From the NCBI GenBank assembly GCA_947459465.1, contig CANHDS010000012.1, forward strand, positions 1 through 10,067: a stretch of DNA of 10,067 nt. Reading direction: 5' to 3'. The notes under the pieces were generated by a model. The model did not search any database, was not told where the DNA came from, and was given only the letters and a program-made list of their open reading frames with translations. Below are positions 7,600 to 10,067 of the stretch, one piece after another; position 1 is the stretch's first letter; every line of letters begins with the position of its first letter. The translations under genes were made by a program, and so were the position numbers. Source of the stretch: Burkholderiaceae bacterium (GTDB taxonomy: Bacteria > Pseudomonadota > Gammaproteobacteria > Burkholderiales > Burkholderiaceae).

Positions 7600-7615
7600 G
7601 TAGGAAATTTCCTAC
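7600..7615. promoter_or_regulatory. Perfect 16-bp palindrome, candidate operator of the BvgA-like regulator
   Basis: GTAGGAAATTTCCTAC is a perfect palindrome 76 bp upstream of the EAL-like gene's ATG. It consists of two inverted heptads, TAGGAAA and TTTCCTA. This heptad matches, from memory, the half-site described for BvgA in Bordetella. Because the operon encodes a BvgA-like protein, autoregulation is a reasonable inference. It lies about 60 bp from the groESL -35 box, so an effect on groESL is less likely but not excluded. Confidence 0.6.
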
Positions 7616-7675
7616 TGTTGGTGAACTAAGGTATTCATCAGCCAAAACCCAGGTTCGGCTTTTAGAGCGTGGGCC

Positions 7676-7706
7676 CTTGAAAACACGGAATGAAGACCTA
7701 TATAAT
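7676..7706 (+). promoter_or_regulatory. groESL promoter with sigma-70 and possible sigma-32 elements
   Basis: CTTGAAA (7676-7682) matches the sigma-32 -35 consensus and contains TTGAAA (7677-7682), a good sigma-70 -35. TATAAT (7701-7706) is a perfect sigma-70 -10 at 18 bp spacing. The overlapping ACCTATAT (7697-7703/4) is a partial match to the sigma-32 -10 at about 14 bp. The sigma-70 reading is clear and the sigma-32 reading is plausible. Transcription should begin around 7712-7714, inside CIRCE. Confidence 0.75.
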
Positions 7707-7732
7707 CAGCACTCGCTACACCAGAGTGCTAA
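7706..7732 (+). promoter_or_regulatory. CIRCE operator (HrcA binding site) of groESL
   Basis: The left arm TCAGCACTC (7706-7714) and right arm GAGTGCTAA (7724-7732) are separated by exactly 9 bases. This is the canonical TTAGCACTC-N9-GAGTGCTAA layout with one mismatch in the left arm. It abuts the TATAAT box and covers the expected transcription start, so bound HrcA would block initiation. The hrcA gene itself is not in the window. Confidence 0.95.
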
Positions 7733-7855
7733 CAATGATTATAAATTACTTCATTTCAATGAAAATATTTATATAAATCATATAGTTAGCATGATGTGCA
7801 GAGATAATAAGGCAGCATATTTTATTAGTTAATACTTACTAACATAGGAGAGGGA
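7733..7855 (+). other. AT-rich groES 5' leader
   Basis: About 123 bases lie between CIRCE and the groES start, long for a groESL leader and clearly richer in A and T than the flanking genes. It contains TTCAT-TTCA-ATGAA (7750-7763), the perfect palindrome ATTTATATAAAT (7767-7778) and TTAGT-N8-ACTAA (7825-7842). The last sits just before the strong ribosome site AGGAGAGGG. No credible reading frame is present. Whether the repeats fold into something regulatory is unknown. Confidence 0.5.
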
Positions 7856-9828
<1,973 letters not shown>

Positions 9829-9847
9829 CAAGACTTCGGTCCAAAAC

Positions 9848-9873
9848 AAAGGGCAGCCTAGGCTGCCCTTTTT
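9848..9873 (+). terminator. Rho-independent terminator of groESL, possibly bidirectional
   Basis: GGGCAGCC (9851-9858) and GGCTGCCC (9861-9868) form a GC-rich stem, extended by AAA/TTT and followed by TTTTT. It begins about 20 bases after the groEL stop. On the minus strand the same hairpin is followed by TTTGTTTT, so it can also stop transcripts arriving from the right. Confidence 0.93.
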
Positions 9874-9890
9874 ATTACCTATTGGATTGA

Positions 9891-9983
9891 TCAATCAACT
9901 GCTTTGACCATATCCTCAACCACCTTCTTCGCATCACCAAAGACCATCATGGTCTTATCCATGTAGAAGAGTTCGTAATTCTC
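9891..9983 (-). pseudogene. pntB: 3'-terminal fragment of pntB (NAD(P) transhydrogenase subunit beta)
   Basis: The minus strand from 9983 to the TGA at 9891-9893 encodes about 30 residues that I recognise as the PntB C-terminus: ENYELFYMDK, then TMMVFGDAKKVVEDMVKAVD. PntB is the membrane subunit that couples proton flow to NADPH formation and binds NADP(H) at this end. Upstream of 9983 the expected conserved KRSM-x-x-GYAG-type stretch is absent in all three frames. The open frame continues with unrelated residues (NNPLKPEGQQS) to a stop at 10038-10040. There is no ATG, GTG or TTG before the Met in YMDK. So this is a severed gene end rather than an intact gene entering from the right. A frameshift or assembly error is less likely but possible. 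It lies 18 bp beyond the terminator's T-run. Confidence 0.6.
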
Positions 9984-10027
9984 GGACTGTTGCCCTTCGG
10001 GCTTTAGCGGGTTATTCAGTGCTTTTC

Positions 10028-10067
10028 CTATTCCTGTTTAAAGTAATCAAAAATCTTCCTAGCTAAA
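10028..10067 (-). CDS. Possible 3' end of an unidentified gene entering from the right
   Basis: Of the three minus-strand frames at the window's right edge only one is open from the border: it reads LARKIFDYFKQE and stops at the TAG at 10028-10030. Twelve residues are too few to name a family. It ends 45 bp before the point where pntB similarity begins, which is consistent with a foreign or rearranged gene placed next to the pntB remnant. It could equally be a random open stretch. Confidence 0.25.
   Translation of the reverse strand, partial: LARKIFDYFKQE

Noticed and set aside
7596..7832. 78-residue plus-strand frame across the groESL promoter region
   Set aside because: It runs through the palindrome, the TATAAT box and CIRCE, and its start has no ribosome site. 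Regulatory DNA explains the stretch better.
9885..9896. 12-bp palindrome GATTGATCAATC over the pntB fragment's stop codon
   Set aside because: It is short, AT-rich and partly coding; no link to a regulator or to the break point at 9983 is visible.
10024..10030. TTTCCTA at the right edge, the same heptad as in the 7600-7615 palindrome
   Set aside because: It is a single copy without an inverted partner and not in front of a gene; a 7-mer match is expected by chance.

Overview
The window looks like a chromosomal stretch of a free-living betaproteobacterium of the Burkholderiaceae with moderate GC, most likely Polynucleobacter or a close relative. The grounds are the character of PurK, Sua5, PBP4, HU and GroEL, the CIRCE-controlled groESL operon and the BvgAS-type regulators. 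The genus is an inference from protein character and composition, not from a search.

Layout. (1) 3-1699, plus strand: the C-terminal half of purK, then a long-form Sua5 threonylcarbamoyl-AMP synthase. (2) 1645-3222, minus: dacB (PBP4), whose 3' end overlaps that of sua5 by 55 bp. (3) 3223-3357: divergent intergenic region, then an HU-family DNA-binding protein at 3358-3636. (4) 3681-7524, minus: a tightly packed three-gene operon. In transcription order it holds a degenerate EAL-domain protein, a BvgA/EvgA-type NarL/FixJ response regulator, and a BvgS/EvgS-type hybrid kinase (periplasmic solute-binding-like sensor, HisKA, HATPase, receiver, Hpt). (5) 7525-7855: divergent regulatory region with a perfect 16-bp palindrome on the operon side, a promoter plus CIRCE operator for groESL, and a long AT-rich leader. 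(6) 7856-9828, plus: groES and groEL, followed by a strong hairpin terminator. (7) 9891-10067, minus: about 30 codons matching the C-terminal tail of PntB. Similarity stops abruptly and the frame has a stop at 10038-10040; beyond it the end of another possible reading frame enters the window.

How it fits together. The left part is housekeeping: purine synthesis, tRNA t6A modification, peptidoglycan maintenance and a nucleoid protein. The right part is the chaperonin operon, apparently under HrcA/CIRCE and possibly sigma-32 control. Between them sits a complete phosphorelay with a probably non-catalytic EAL partner. This recalls the gene set bvgA-bvgS-bvgR of Bordetella, but in a different order and with a simpler sensor. 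The palindrome TAGGAAA/TTTCCTA just upstream of the first gene resembles the BvgA heptad half-site and is a candidate autoregulatory operator. The most notable points are this compact Bvg-like system, its palindrome, and the pntB 3'-end remnant, which may mark a rearrangement or genomic-island boundary.
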